31,499 bases of DNA from CAKSHP01 sp045636325. GTDB lineage: Bacteria; Bacillota; Clostridia; UBA1381; UMGS1253. The notes below the pieces were generated by a model. That model saw only the letters and a program-made list of their open reading frames with translations. It did no database searches and was not told the DNA's origin. The position numbers and the translations under genes were made by a program. The stretch is from contig JAZTXH010000003.1 in assembly GCA_045636325.1 (NCBI GenBank), forward strand, positions 1 through 31,499, given 5' to 3'. Below are positions 21,465 to 30,101 of this stretch, in pieces (the stretch's first letter is position 1; each line of letters begins with the position of its first letter).

Positions 21465-22490
21465 ATGAAAATAAGAAAGAAAAAAAGAGTTGTTGGAATT
21501 ATTTTAGCAGTGATTATAGCATTCGTTGCAGGTTTTGCATCGGGTGCTTACATATCTGAAAAGTTTTATAAAAATAAGCAGGTAGTGGAAACTATGGCAG
21601 ATACCGAAAATGAAATTAAAACTGAAAATGAAGAAAATAAATCCGGCTTAAAAGAAGTTTTGGCGGGGGATGTAAAGCTTTCAAAAGAAGAAAAAATTCT
21701 TAAAAATTTATCAGATGAGCTTTCAGAATTTATGAAAAAAAAATATCCGGATATTGAGCTTTCGTTTTTAATTGAAAATCTTGATACGGGCGCAAAAAGC
21801 GTGTATAACGCAAAGAAAATGAACTGTGCAAGCATTATAAAGCTTTTTGTGGCAGAGCATGTGTACAAAGGGATAGAAGCAGGTGCATATGAGCACAGTG
21901 AAAAAATTCAGGACGATTTATATCATATGATAGTGGAAAGCAACAATCCCGCTGTAAACCGTTTTATAGATTTAGCAGGAGGCGAGAATGAAAAACGAAA
22001 AATAGATGATTTAAACAAAATTAATGTAACTATTAAAGAAAGAAATTATTTTGATACCGAGCTTAACCGTAAAATGTATGATGATATACCGCCCGGCGGG
22101 CCTACGGGATATCAAAACTATTCGTCTGTAGAAGATGTTGCAAGACTTTTGAAAGATTTGTATAAAGGGAAGCTTTTAGGCAAAACTTATACTCAGGAGT
22201 TTTTATCTTTTATGAAACTGCAGGAAAGAACAAATAAAATTCCTCGTCTTATAAAGGAAAAATATTCCGAATTTAAAATAGCAAATAAAACAGGGGAAAT
22301 GGCGCAGATTGAAAATGATGCAGCGCTTATTTTAAGTGACAATCTTAATTTGATATTTGTTGTTATGACAGATAATATTCCCCTTGATAAAGACCAAAGT
22401 CCTGATGAAAATCTTAAGCTTAAAGTGCAGGAGGATATCTCTCAAATGGGGCTTATGGTTATTGAAAAATATAAAAACGAAAATATGTAA
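21465..22490 (+). CDS. Class A beta-lactamase-like serine hydrolase, membrane-anchored
   Basis: 341 residues. A basic start and membrane helix (about 8-28) anchor it outside the cell, followed by a Glu/Lys linker (about 45-85). The catalytic set is complete: S123-I-I-K126 (SxxK), S159-N-N (the SDN position), E199-L-N (omega-loop Glu in E-x-N) and K275-T-G. That set equals class A beta-lactamases, but the anchor, linker and sequence resemble the serine hydrolase group often found in Firmicutes without resistance, so the natural substrate may be cell-wall peptide. Resistance should not be assumed. A terminator follows 5 bases after the stop. Confidence 0.87.
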   Translation: MKIRKKKRVVGIILAVIIAFVAGFASGAYISEKFYKNKQVVETMADTENEIKTENEENKSGLKEVLAGDVKLSKEEKILKNLSDELSEFMKKKYPDIELSFLIENLDTGAKSVYNAKKMNCASIIKLFVAEHVYKGIEAGAYEHSEKIQDDLYHMIVESNNPAVNRFIDLAGGENEKRKIDDLNKINVTIKERNYFDTELNRKMYDDIPPGGPTGYQNYSSVEDVARLLKDLYKGKLLGKTYTQEFLSFMKLQERTNKIPRLIKEKYSEFKIANKTGEMAQIENDAALILSDNLNLIFVVMTDNIPLDKDQSPDENLKLKVQEDISQMGLMVIEKYKNENM

Positions 22491-22494
22491 AAAT

Positions 22495-22521
22495 AAAAGG
22501 TTCACATTACGTGAACCTTTT
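22495..22521. terminator. Bidirectional terminator
   Basis: An 11-bp perfect stem (AAAAGGTTCAC/GTGAACCTTTT, 22495-22505 with 22511-22521), 5-base loop. It separates convergent genes. Confidence 0.88.
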
Positions 22522-22534
22522 ATTGATATTTAAA

Positions 22535-23077
22535 TTATTTTTTGGCTAAACTCTTCTTTGTTATTTTAGAAAGTTGCCTGTACTGCATGAAATTAACCAC
22601 ACAAAGTACAACAAACACAACAGCAATCAAAAGAGCAACCAATTTGTAATCAAAATAAGTATTTTTAAAATGCTGTAAAACTGTTCTTAAAAATCCTGAT
22701 GTGGATTCCAAAGGAATAATCTGCAAATACTTCGGAAGGTTAATTATAAATGCACCTAAAGCAAAACCGACAAGCATACGAGCATGATTTTTAATAAGTA
22801 ATTTTTTATTTAGGTTTTCGGTTTTAAAAGCCCATATGTAAAAGGCAACAGCCACTAAGACGAAAACAACAAACACCACAATTAAACCATGCATTGCAGG
22901 CTTCATTACAAATGGGTTTTTGCCCCCAAAGCCTGTAGAGAAATTAAAGCATATAAAAAGTATAATATATGCAACAACTGTATATAAAACGTTAAGAAGA
23001 ATACGGTTGCCTAATTTTTCTTCATAAATCTTTTTTTCTTCAAGATTATTAATTTTTTCAATATCTGTTTTTAACAT
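22535..23077 (-). CDS. Four-helix membrane protein of unknown function
   Basis: 180 residues. An acidic cytoplasmic N-terminus (about 1-22) precedes four likely membrane helices (about 26-45, 62-84, 98-116 and 144-165) and a Lys-rich end. I recognise no family. It is 50 bases after rsmE on the same strand and ends before a terminator, so it is the last gene of the rsmE transcript. The ribosome site is GGAAG about 10 bases ahead of the ATG at 23077. Confidence 0.75.
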   Translation of the reverse strand: MLKTDIEKINNLEEKKIYEEKLGNRILLNVLYTVVAYIILFICFNFSTGFGGKNPFVMKPAMHGLIVVFVVFVLVAVAFYIWAFKTENLNKKLLIKNHARMLVGFALGAFIINLPKYLQIIPLESTSGFLRTVLQHFKNTYFDYKLVALLIAVVFVVLCVVNFMQYRQLSKITKKSLAKK

Positions 23078-23127
23078 CTTGCAATCTTCCTTCCGGATGT
23101 AATGGTAATATTATAACATAAAAATAA

Positions 23128-23853
23128 TTATTTGTCAAACTCATAATTTATTGCAGCTAAAACAGCTGTAGAGGCAGTTTCGGTACGCAATATACGTTTG
23201 CCTAAAGTGACACAGGGAATACCTTTGGCTTTAACAAGGGTAATTTCTTCTTCTGATATACCACCCTCAGGACCGATAAGAAAAGCTATGCTCTCAGGTT
23301 TGCTTTTTTCACACTTTAATACTGATTTTAAAGTTGTATGAATTTCGTTTTCATAACACACAAAGCATAAATCAAAAGATGCCATCCTTTCCAAAGCAAT
23401 TTTAAAATCAATGGGATTATGAATTTCAGGAATTATTCCGCGCATAGATTGCTTTGCTGCCGCTTCGCTTACTGCCTGCCAACGCAAAACCTTTTTTTCT
23501 GCATCTGTATCGTCAAGACGTACAACACAGTGTGCCATGCTTACGGTGTAAATATCATAAACACCAAGTTCTGTGCATTTCTGAATAATATAATCCATTT
23601 TAGTGGATTTGGGTAGTGCCTGAAAAATGCTCACTTTAATTTCAGATTCCGTTTCTGATTGTGCAGATGAAATTACATTAAAAAAAACATCTGTTTTCGA
23701 AAAATCAGAAATGCTACACAAATAATCAGTACCCATCGTATCACAAATTGTTATTTGATCGCCTTTTTTCATGCGAAGAACCCTTGAAATGTGGCGAGCA
23801 TCATCGCCGGAAATAACACCTGATTTTATGTTTTCTAAAAAAAATCTTGGCAT
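23128..23853 (-). CDS. rsmE: 16S rRNA (uracil(1498)-N(3))-methyltransferase
   Basis: 241 residues. SPOUT-class enzyme: N-terminal PUA-like part with D-A-R-H-I-S-R-V-L-R-M-K-K-G-D, then Q-A-L-P-K-S-T-K-M-D-Y-I-I-Q-K-C-T-E-L-G, and the knotted SAM site L-I-G-P-E-G-G-I-S-E-E-E and L-G-K-R-I-L-R-T-E-T-A. It methylates U1498 of 16S rRNA after 30S assembly. The start at 23853 (M-P-R-F-F) has AAAGG upstream; an ATG at 23877 has no ribosome site. It has its own promoter in the 121-base gap after prmA. The prmA-rsmE order is usual in Firmicutes. Confidence 0.95.
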   Translation of the reverse strand: MPRFFLENIKSGVISGDDARHISRVLRMKKGDQITICDTMGTDYLCSISDFSKTDVFFNVISSAQSETESEIKVSIFQALPKSTKMDYIIQKCTELGVYDIYTVSMAHCVVRLDDTDAEKKVLRWQAVSEAAAKQSMRGIIPEIHNPIDFKIALERMASFDLCFVCYENEIHTTLKSVLKCEKSKPESIAFLIGPEGGISEEEITLVKAKGIPCVTLGKRILRTETASTAVLAAINYEFDK

Positions 23854-23916
23854 AATAAAAAACCTTTCGTTATGCATTATATGAAATTTTACTTATTAAA
23901 CAAAGCACACAAATAT

Positions 23917-23945
23917 ATAATATCACTTTTTTTCGCAAAAATCAA
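23917..23945 (-). promoter_or_regulatory. Promoter of rsmE
   Basis: TTGATT (23945-23940), 17-base spacer, TATTAT (23922-23917) with an extended TGA, minus strand. Confidence 0.7.
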
Positions 23946-23974
23946 CAAAAAAATTGCTGAATATCAAAAAAGTT

Positions 23975-24940
23975 TCAAACTGCAGTTATAGATGCCCATT
24001 CCCCCTTTTTAACAATATCTTTAACAGTAAATCCTGCCTTTGTCATAGCGGATACAACATCGTCTATACGTTCTAGAATAATTCCTGATGTTATAAAAAT
24101 TCCGCCCGGCTTTAATGCTTTTTTTGCACTGTCAGTCAGTGCGCATATAACATCTGCTACAATATTTGCAAGAATAATATCGTATTTTTCACGGTTTACT
24201 TCATTTATAATGTGTTCATCTGATAAAACATTTCCTGCCAACGTGCGGTAGCATTTGGAAGATATGTTGTTTTTCAGTGCATTTTCTGCGGCAATTTTTA
24301 CTGCGTTAGGGTCAATATCAATAGCAAGAGAATGGTCAGCACCCAACAATTGAGCAATGATTGATAAAATCCCGCTGCCGCATCCTAAATCAAGGATGCT
24401 GTCGCCCTTTTTTATATGCTTTTCGAGAGCTTCTATGCAAAGCTGCGTGCTCTGATGTGTGCCTGTGCCGAAACTCATGCCGGGATTGATTGTGAAAACA
24501 ACCTTATCATCTGAATTTTCTATAGTTTCCCATTCCGGTACAATAAGTATTTTTTCACCCACAGTAAGTGGCTTATAGTATTGTTTCCAGTTTTCAGCCC
24601 AGTCCTGCTCTTTTATATTGTCGGATGAAATTTCAAGTGAGCCGAAAATGGAATCTGAATCGTTTTCTTTAAGTTCATTTAGGGTCTGTTTTATTAATGC
24701 ATACTGTTCGTGACCTGTTGCATTGTCTGTTATGTAAATTTTTACATATGTAGGGGAAGTTGCTCTTAACATAAGAGAATCTTCAACAAAATCCCAGTAT
24801 TGGGTACTGTTTTCCAAAAAATCGTTAAAATCGTTTGAATCTTCAATTTCTAGAGCGGTTATTCCTATAGAATACAACTTGCCGCATAGGGCCTCAATAC
24901 CTTCTGTTTTTGTAAGTATAGAAATTTTTATCCAGTTCAT
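23975..24940 (-). CDS. prmA: Ribosomal protein L11 methyltransferase
   Basis: 321 residues, normal length. The N-terminal L11-binding domain starts W-I-K-I-S-I. The Rossmann SAM domain has I-L-D-L-G-C-G-S-G-I-L at about 185-195 preceded by the PrmA signature N-P-G-M-S-F-G-T-G-T-H, and D-I-I-L-A-N-I-V-A-D (N-I-V, catalytic motif) later. It trimethylates ribosomal protein L11. AAGGAG lies 8 bases or so upstream of the ATG at 24940. It appears to be read from a promoter at 25309-25337 through the chorismate mutase pseudogene, whose stop lies 33 bases upstream. Confidence 0.96.
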   Translation of the reverse strand: MNWIKISILTKTEGIEALCGKLYSIGITALEIEDSNDFNDFLENSTQYWDFVEDSLMLRATSPTYVKIYITDNATGHEQYALIKQTLNELKENDSDSIFGSLEISSDNIKEQDWAENWKQYYKPLTVGEKILIVPEWETIENSDDKVVFTINPGMSFGTGTHQSTQLCIEALEKHIKKGDSILDLGCGSGILSIIAQLLGADHSLAIDIDPNAVKIAAENALKNNISSKCYRTLAGNVLSDEHIINEVNREKYDIILANIVADVICALTDSAKKALKPGGIFITSGIILERIDDVVSAMTKAGFTVKDIVKKGEWASITAV

Positions 24941-24973
24941 GGTAAATCTCCTTAATTATAATTATATGTTAAC

Positions 24974-25255
24974 TTAAAAATTTGAGCTGTCAATTATATT
25001 TTTTTGATATTCTTTTGAATATTGCATTAAATCGTTCATGAGTTTTGTTGTCCATTTGTCATAAATAGGATTTGAAACCAGATTTTTTAATTAAGCTAAA
25101 TTTTCTTCATTGCACTTACTGTCAAAAATTGGCATAAAATTTTTAATTTTATAATTTACAACCTCTTTTGAAAGGTTCAGTCGCTTTTCAAAAAGCTCAA
25201 TGATTTTTCTGTCAGTTTAGTTTATATCATTTCTTACATCTTTTAAATCACGCAT
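24974..25255 (-). pseudogene. aroQ: Chorismate mutase (AroQ type) pseudogene with two in-frame stops
   Basis: 94 codons from an ATG at 25255 (GGAAG 7 bases upstream) to a TAA at 24974-24976. The frame reads as a full AroQ-class chorismate mutase (D-L-K-D-V-R-N-D-I-N, then T-D-R-K-I-I-E-L-F-E-K-R-L, then V-V-N-Y-K-I-K-N, I-F-D-S, M-Q-Y-S-K-E-Y-Q), the usual length and arrangement of three helices. TAA interrupts it at codon 13 (25217-25219) and codon 55 (25091-25093), where Glu and Lys would be expected. R8, R25, K36, D45 and Q84 match E. coli mutase positions 11, 28, 39, 48 and 88, but the Glu52 position is Asn and its neighbour is Cys. It cannot make prephenate. The transcript still leads into prmA. 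Confidence 0.85.
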
Positions 25256-25308
25256 TTTATCACTTCCGTAGTGTAATATATAATGAAAGAGAAGCATCAT
25301 ACTTATAC

Positions 25309-25337
25309 AGTATAATTAAAATACAGGTTTCTGTCAA
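25309..25337 (-). promoter_or_regulatory. Promoter of the aroQ pseudogene-prmA transcript
   Basis: TTGACA (25337-25332), 17-base spacer, TATACT (25314-25309), minus strand. A near-consensus site, divergent to the dprA promoter 50 bases away. Confidence 0.8.
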
Positions 25338-25388
25338 TATAAAATTGGTATGTTTAACACCTCATTTACATAAAATATGAAAAAATAT

Positions 25389-25417
25389 TTGACAAACTGT
25401 AAAAAATATAGTATTGT
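25389..25417 (+). promoter_or_regulatory. Promoter of the dprA-topA-trmFO operon
   Basis: TTGACA (25389-25394), 17-base spacer, TATTGT (25412-25417). It shows that dprA cannot start at 25377. Confidence 0.75.
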
Positions 25418-25457
25418 AAAAGATATTAAATTGTTTTTGAGGATGGCGGTGATAAAA

Positions 25458-26669
25458 ATGGGTAATGAAAACAAGCTTTTATGGATGTGGATAAAAGATG
25501 TATTTAAAGGCTCTGACACCGCTATGTGGAAATTAATCAGAAAGTTTAACAACAGTATAACTGCAGTTTATAATCTTGATGCTGAAAGCTTAAAAGGATG
25601 CGGATTAAAAAAAGAAATCGTATCGGCGCTTTTAAACAAGGATTTGACTGAAGCAAAAAAGATTTTATTTAAATGTGAAAGATTCGGGATAAAGGTTGTT
25701 TGCTTTGATGATGGGGATTATCCTTATATGTTGAAAAACATTTATGACCCTCCACCGGTTATATATATAAGAGGTGATTTGAAACTCCTTAAAAACAAGC
25801 TTATTATAGCAGGCGTCGGAACAAGAAAACCTAATGAATATGCTGTTAATATTGCAAGAAAAATTGCATATGAGCTTGCCAAAAGAGATGTGGTTATTGT
25901 AAGCGGTATGGCATCAGGGATTGACAGTGCAGTTCATACAGGCGCTCTTGATGCTTGTGGGGTAACTGTTGCTGTGCTCGGAACTGCTATTGATAAAATA
26001 TATCCTGCAAGTAATTTTTCAATATATAAAAAAGCATGCGAAACCGGTGTCGTTATAAGCGAGCATCCACCTCAGGCGAGAAGCTATGCAAATGATTTTT
26101 TAAGGCGTAATCGTATTATCGCAGGTATGAGCCACGGCGTTTTTATTTGTCAGGCACCTGAAAAGAGCGGAAGTCTTAACACGGCAAGGCTTGCCCTTGA
26201 TGCAGATAGGGATGTATACTGTGTTGCAGGAAATGCAGAGTCTGTAAATGCAGGCGGCAACCGTTTTATAATTAACGGAAATGCAAAGCTTATATTGGAT
26301 GCGGAAGGAATACTTGAAGAATACAGTTCCCGTAACGGCATGGAAGGCGAATTTGTTTTTTTAGAAAAGGAAAAAGTTAAAGAAGAGAAAAAGGTAAAAA
26401 GAAAAAATTCTTCAGATGATACATTGTTTGAATATGAAGAAAAACCGCTTTTGACAGAAAATAAGGAAAGCAAAAGCAAGGTGAATTTTGAAAATTTATC
26501 AGGCATAGCGCGTGAAATTGCAAAAATTCTTTTAAAACAACCGCTTTCAAATGACGGCATATGCGACCTTTTGGCTCTTGGCTTTGGTGAGGTTGCAAGC
26601 TGCCTTACAGAGCTTGAAATTGAAGGTATAATAGAAAATATAAACGGAATATATCATTTGAACCAGTAG
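25458..26669 (+). CDS. dprA: DNA-processing protein DprA (Smf)
   Basis: 403 residues. The central Rossmann-like domain has A-G-V-G-T-R-K (usual form V-G-S-R), S-G-M-A-S-G-I-D, V-L-G-T-A-I-D-K-I-Y-P, S-E-H-P-P, F-L-R-R-N-R-I-I-A-G-M and K-S-G-S-L-N-T-A-R. A Lys/Glu linker (about 310-345) joins it to a C-terminal winged helix. DprA loads RecA on incoming single-stranded DNA during natural transformation. The ATG at 25458 has GGCGGTG 6 or so bases upstream; ATG 25443 is in frame but touches its own Shine-Dalgarno-like bases, and 25377 lies before the promoter. topA follows 19 bases later. Confidence 0.95.
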   Translation: MGNENKLLWMWIKDVFKGSDTAMWKLIRKFNNSITAVYNLDAESLKGCGLKKEIVSALLNKDLTEAKKILFKCERFGIKVVCFDDGDYPYMLKNIYDPPPVIYIRGDLKLLKNKLIIAGVGTRKPNEYAVNIARKIAYELAKRDVVIVSGMASGIDSAVHTGALDACGVTVAVLGTAIDKIYPASNFSIYKKACETGVVISEHPPQARSYANDFLRRNRIIAGMSHGVFICQAPEKSGSLNTARLALDADRDVYCVAGNAESVNAGGNRFIINGNAKLILDAEGILEEYSSRNGMEGEFVFLEKEKVKEEKKVKRKNSSDDTLFEYEEKPLLTENKESKSKVNFENLSGIAREIAKILLKQPLSNDGICDLLALGFGEVASCLTELEIEGIIENINGIYHLNQ

Positions 26670-26688
26670 TATATATGGAGGAATAAAA

Positions 26689-28782
26689 ATGGCAAAAAAG
26701 CTTGTTATAGTTGAGTCTCCGTCAAAAGCGGAAACAATAAAAAAATACTTAGGCAGGGGATACAGTGTTTCAGCATCAATGGGACATATTATAGACCTGC
26801 CCAAAAGCACACTGGGCGTTGATACTGAAAATGATTTTGAACCTAAATATATTACAATCCGCGGTAAGGGTGATTTATTAAGTAAGCTTAAAAAAGAAGC
26901 AAAAGTGGCAGATAAAGTTTATCTTGCTACCGACCCTGACCGTGAGGGTGAAGCTATAAGCTGGCATCTTGCAAATGCCCTTGAGCTTGATAAAAATTCC
27001 GAAATGCGTGTATGTTTTAATGAAATAACAAAAAATGCTGTTCAGAAAGCAATCAGTGAGCCAAGAAAGATAGATGAAGGGTTAGTGGATGCTCAGCAGG
27101 CAAGACGTGTTTTAGACCGTATTGTTGGCTATAAATTAAGCCCGATTTTATGGAAAAAAGTAAAAAAAGGATTAAGTGCCGGCAGAGTTCAGAGTGTTGC
27201 AACACGCCTTATATGTGACAGAGAAGATGAAATTGAAGCTTTTGTTCCTGAAGAATACTGGACAATAGGTGCAACTTTTCAGGAAAACGTAACCCAAAAA
27301 AGCTTTAAAGCATCATACTATGGAGAAAACGGTAAAAAAGCAGAGCTTAAGTGTGAAACTGATGCTAAAAATGTGTTAGCTGACCTTAATTGCGAAAAAT
27401 ATACTGTTACTGATATAAGAGAGCAGCAGAATAAAAAAATGCCCTCACCGCCCTTTACCACATCAACTCTTCAGCAGGAAGCATCAAGAAAAATCAACTT
27501 TCAGTCTAAAAAGACCATGCAGATTGCCCAGATGCTCTACGAAGGTATAGATGTTAAGGGCCACGGAAAAATAGGTCTTATCACATATATGAGGACCGAT
27601 TCAATGCGTATTGCGGATGAGGCTCTTTTTGCCGTAAGAGATTATATAAAAAATGAATATGGTGAGAAGTATCTTCCGAAAACCGCAAAGGCTTACAAAA
27701 CAAAGAAAACAGCTCAGGATGCTCACGAGGCAATACGTCCTACCAATGTAAGCTTTACTCCTCATGAATTAAAAACGCAGCTTACAAATGACCAGTATAA
27801 GCTATATAAGCTTATTTGGGAAAGATTTGTTGCGTGTCAGATGGAAAATGCGTTAATTGAAAATATTACTGCAGATATTACTGCAAAGAAACATGTATTC
27901 AAAGCTACAGGCTCAAGAGTTGTGTTTGACGGCTTTATGAAGCTTTATGTTGAAGGAAGTGATGGTGAAAAAGAAGAAAAGAAGGCAGTGCTGCCTAAAC
28001 TTGTTAAGGGAAGTGAAGTTGGGCTTTGCGATATTGAATCAAAGCAGCACTTTACACAGCCACCATCAAGATACACAGAGGCAACTTTAATTAAAGCACT
28101 TGAAGAAGAGGGAATAGGAAGGCCTTCGACATATATGCCTACTATAACAACAATCCTTGCAAGAGGTTATGTTGTAAGGGAAAAGAAAAGCTTTATGCCT
28201 ACAGAACTTGGCAGAGTTACAACTGATATTTTAAAGAAGAACTTTAAAAATATAGTTGATGTGGAATTTACAGCTAATATGGAATCAAAGCTTGATGATG
28301 TTGAAAGCGGAAATTCACTTTGGCGTCAGGTTATAAAAGAGTTTTACGTTCCTTTTGAAGAGGATATAAAAAAGGCAGAACAAGAAGTTTCAAAAATTAA
28401 GCTTGAAGATGAAGTTTCTGATGTCACTTGCGATAAATGCGGAAGACTTATGGTTTATAAAATGGGCAGATACGGAAAATTTCTGGCGTGCCCCGGATAT
28501 CCTGAATGCAGGAATGCAAAAACCATAAGAACAGGTACAGGGGCACCTTGCCCCAAATGCGGCAAGGAAATCCTTTTAAAAAAGAGTAAAACAGGAAGAA
28601 CATATTATGGTTGTGAAGACAATCCGGCTTGCAATTTTATGACATGGGATACACCCTTGCCTGATAAGAAATGCCCTGAATGCGGGTTTGTTTTAATGAA
28701 GAAAAATCAGCGTGGAGCGGCAGGAAAAATAGTTTGCAGCAATGAAAAATGCAAATATGAGACAGGCGGTAAGAAAAAGTGA
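26689..28782 (+). CDS. topA: DNA topoisomerase I
   Basis: 697 residues, complete. The Toprim domain has V-E-S-P-S-K-A at about 8-14 and T-D-P-D-R-E-G-E at 81-88. The catalytic tyrosine is Y300 in I-T-Y-M-R-T-D-S. Three C-terminal C4 zinc fingers (C-D-K-C-G, C-P-K-C-G and C-P-E-C-G with later C-P or C-S pairs) follow from about 585. The enzyme relaxes negative supercoils by a single-strand break with a 5'-phosphotyrosine. GGAGG lies ahead of the ATG. It overlaps trmFO by four bases (GTGA). Confidence 0.98.
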   Translation: MAKKLVIVESPSKAETIKKYLGRGYSVSASMGHIIDLPKSTLGVDTENDFEPKYITIRGKGDLLSKLKKEAKVADKVYLATDPDREGEAISWHLANALELDKNSEMRVCFNEITKNAVQKAISEPRKIDEGLVDAQQARRVLDRIVGYKLSPILWKKVKKGLSAGRVQSVATRLICDREDEIEAFVPEEYWTIGATFQENVTQKSFKASYYGENGKKAELKCETDAKNVLADLNCEKYTVTDIREQQNKKMPSPPFTTSTLQQEASRKINFQSKKTMQIAQMLYEGIDVKGHGKIGLITYMRTDSMRIADEALFAVRDYIKNEYGEKYLPKTAKAYKTKKTAQDAHEAIRPTNVSFTPHELKTQLTNDQYKLYKLIWERFVACQMENALIENITADITAKKHVFKATGSRVVFDGFMKLYVEGSDGEKEEKKAVLPKLVKGSEVGLCDIESKQHFTQPPSRYTEATLIKALEEEGIGRPSTYMPTITTILARGYVVREKKSFMPTELGRVTTDILKKNFKNIVDVEFTANMESKLDDVESGNSLWRQVIKEFYVPFEEDIKKAEQEVSKIKLEDEVSDVTCDKCGRLMVYKMGRYGKFLACPGYPECRNAKTIRTGTGAPCPKCGKEILLKKSKTGRTYYGCEDNPACNFMTWDTPLPDKKCPECGFVLMKKNQRGAAGKIVCSNEKCKYETGGKKK

Positions 28783-30095
28783 TTGTAAATGTTATTGGTG
28801 CAGGTCTTGCAGGATGCGAGGCAGCATGGCAAATTGCAAAGCGGGGAATAAAGGCAAGGCTCTTTGAAATGAAACCGAAAAAATTTTCTGCGGCTCATAA
28901 GTCAGAAAATTTTGCAGAGCTTGTGTGCAGTAATTCTTTAAGAAGTGACCAACTTGCAAACGCGGTTGGTTTATTAAAAGAAGAAATGCGTATGCTTGAT
29001 TCTTTAATTATTTCATGCGCAGACGAAACAAGAGTGCCTGCAGGCGGTGCTCTGGCAGTAGACCGTGAAGGTTTTTCGAAACTTGTAACCAAAAAAATAA
29101 AAGAAAATAAAAATATAGAAATTATCTTTGGCGAAGTTGATAAAATAAATGAAAATGAGCCAACTGTGATTGCGGCAGGGCCTCTTTGTTCTGATGCTCT
29201 TGCAGACGAGATAAAAAGATTTGTTGAGTCAGGAGGCGAATATCTTCATTTTTATGATGCGGCGGCCCCCTTGGTGACATTTGATTCAATTGATATGGAC
29301 AGGGCCTTTTTTGCCGCAAGATACGACAGGGGAACACCCGATTATATTAACTGTCCTATGACAAAGCAAGAATATGAAGCTTTTTATAATGAGCTTATAA
29401 ATGCCGAGGCGGCACCGGTGCACGAATTTGAAAATTTTAAGGTTTTTGAGGGATGTATGCCGGTTGAGGTTATGGCATCCCGTGGGCATGATACTCTTTT
29501 GTTTGGTCCGCTTAAGCCAGTTGGTCTTGTAAACCCCAAAACAGGTAAGGATGACAGCTTTGCCGTTGTTCAGCTTCGCCGCGATAATGACGAAGGAAGC
29601 GTATATAATATAGTAGGATTTCAGACACATTTGAAGTTCGGCGAACAGAAAAGAGTATTTTCTATGATACCGGGCCTTGAAACGGCTGAGTTTGTGCGCT
29701 ACGGTGTTATGCACAGAAATACATTTATAAATTCTCCGAAGCTTTTGAATTGTAATTATCAGATGAGAGAATATAAAAACATATTTTTTGCAGGTCAGAT
29801 TACCGGCGTTGAAGGCTATGTTGAATCAGCGGCATCAGGCCTTATGGCAGGAATTAATATTTCAAATATGCTAAACGGTAAAGACATGATAGATTTTACA
29901 AACAAAACGGCAATAGGGGCTTTGGCAAATTATATTTCTGATGAATCGGTTGAAAAATTTCAGCCTATGAATGTTAATTTCGGAATAATGAGAAAGCTTG
30001 ATTACAGAGTTAAAGGCAAGCGTGAAAGATATGAAGAAATATCGCGACTTGCGATGGAAAGCTTAAAAGAGCAGATAGCAGGAAAAGAGGTTTAA
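28779..30095 (+). CDS. trmFO: Methylenetetrahydrofolate-tRNA-(uracil-5-)-methyltransferase TrmFO
   Basis: 438 residues. FAD-binding start V-I-G-A-G-L-A-G-C-E-A-A, then C-S-N-S-L-R-S-D and V-P-A-G-G-A-L-A-V-D-R, and an ending with G-Q-I-T-G-V-E-G-Y-V-E-S-A-A-S-G, all hallmarks of TrmFO (formerly Gid). It makes m5U54 in the T-loop of tRNA with methylene-THF as carbon donor and FADH2. The start is a GTG at 28779 that overlaps the topA stop by four bases, which implies translational coupling. dprA-topA-trmFO is a classic Firmicutes order; the usual following genes (xerC, hslVU, codY) are absent here. Confidence 0.97.
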   Translation: MIVNVIGAGLAGCEAAWQIAKRGIKARLFEMKPKKFSAAHKSENFAELVCSNSLRSDQLANAVGLLKEEMRMLDSLIISCADETRVPAGGALAVDREGFSKLVTKKIKENKNIEIIFGEVDKINENEPTVIAAGPLCSDALADEIKRFVESGGEYLHFYDAAAPLVTFDSIDMDRAFFAARYDRGTPDYINCPMTKQEYEAFYNELINAEAAPVHEFENFKVFEGCMPVEVMASRGHDTLLFGPLKPVGLVNPKTGKDDSFAVVQLRRDNDEGSVYNIVGFQTHLKFGEQKRVFSMIPGLETAEFVRYGVMHRNTFINSPKLLNCNYQMREYKNIFFAGQITGVEGYVESAASGLMAGINISNMLNGKDMIDFTNKTAIGALANYISDESVEKFQPMNVNFGIMRKLDYRVKGKRERYEEISRLAMESLKEQIAGKEV

Positions 30096-30101
30096 TATAT
30101 A

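Noticed and set aside
21465..22490. Acquired antibiotic-resistance beta-lactamase
   Set aside because: It sits in an ordinary chromosomal operon without mobile signals, and its anchor and linker suit a cell-wall enzyme; the motif set alone does not show resistance.
24974..25255. Recoded TAA codons in aroQ
   Set aside because: All other genes in the window use TAA as a normal stop, and a conserved catalytic residue is also lost, so decay is the simpler reading.
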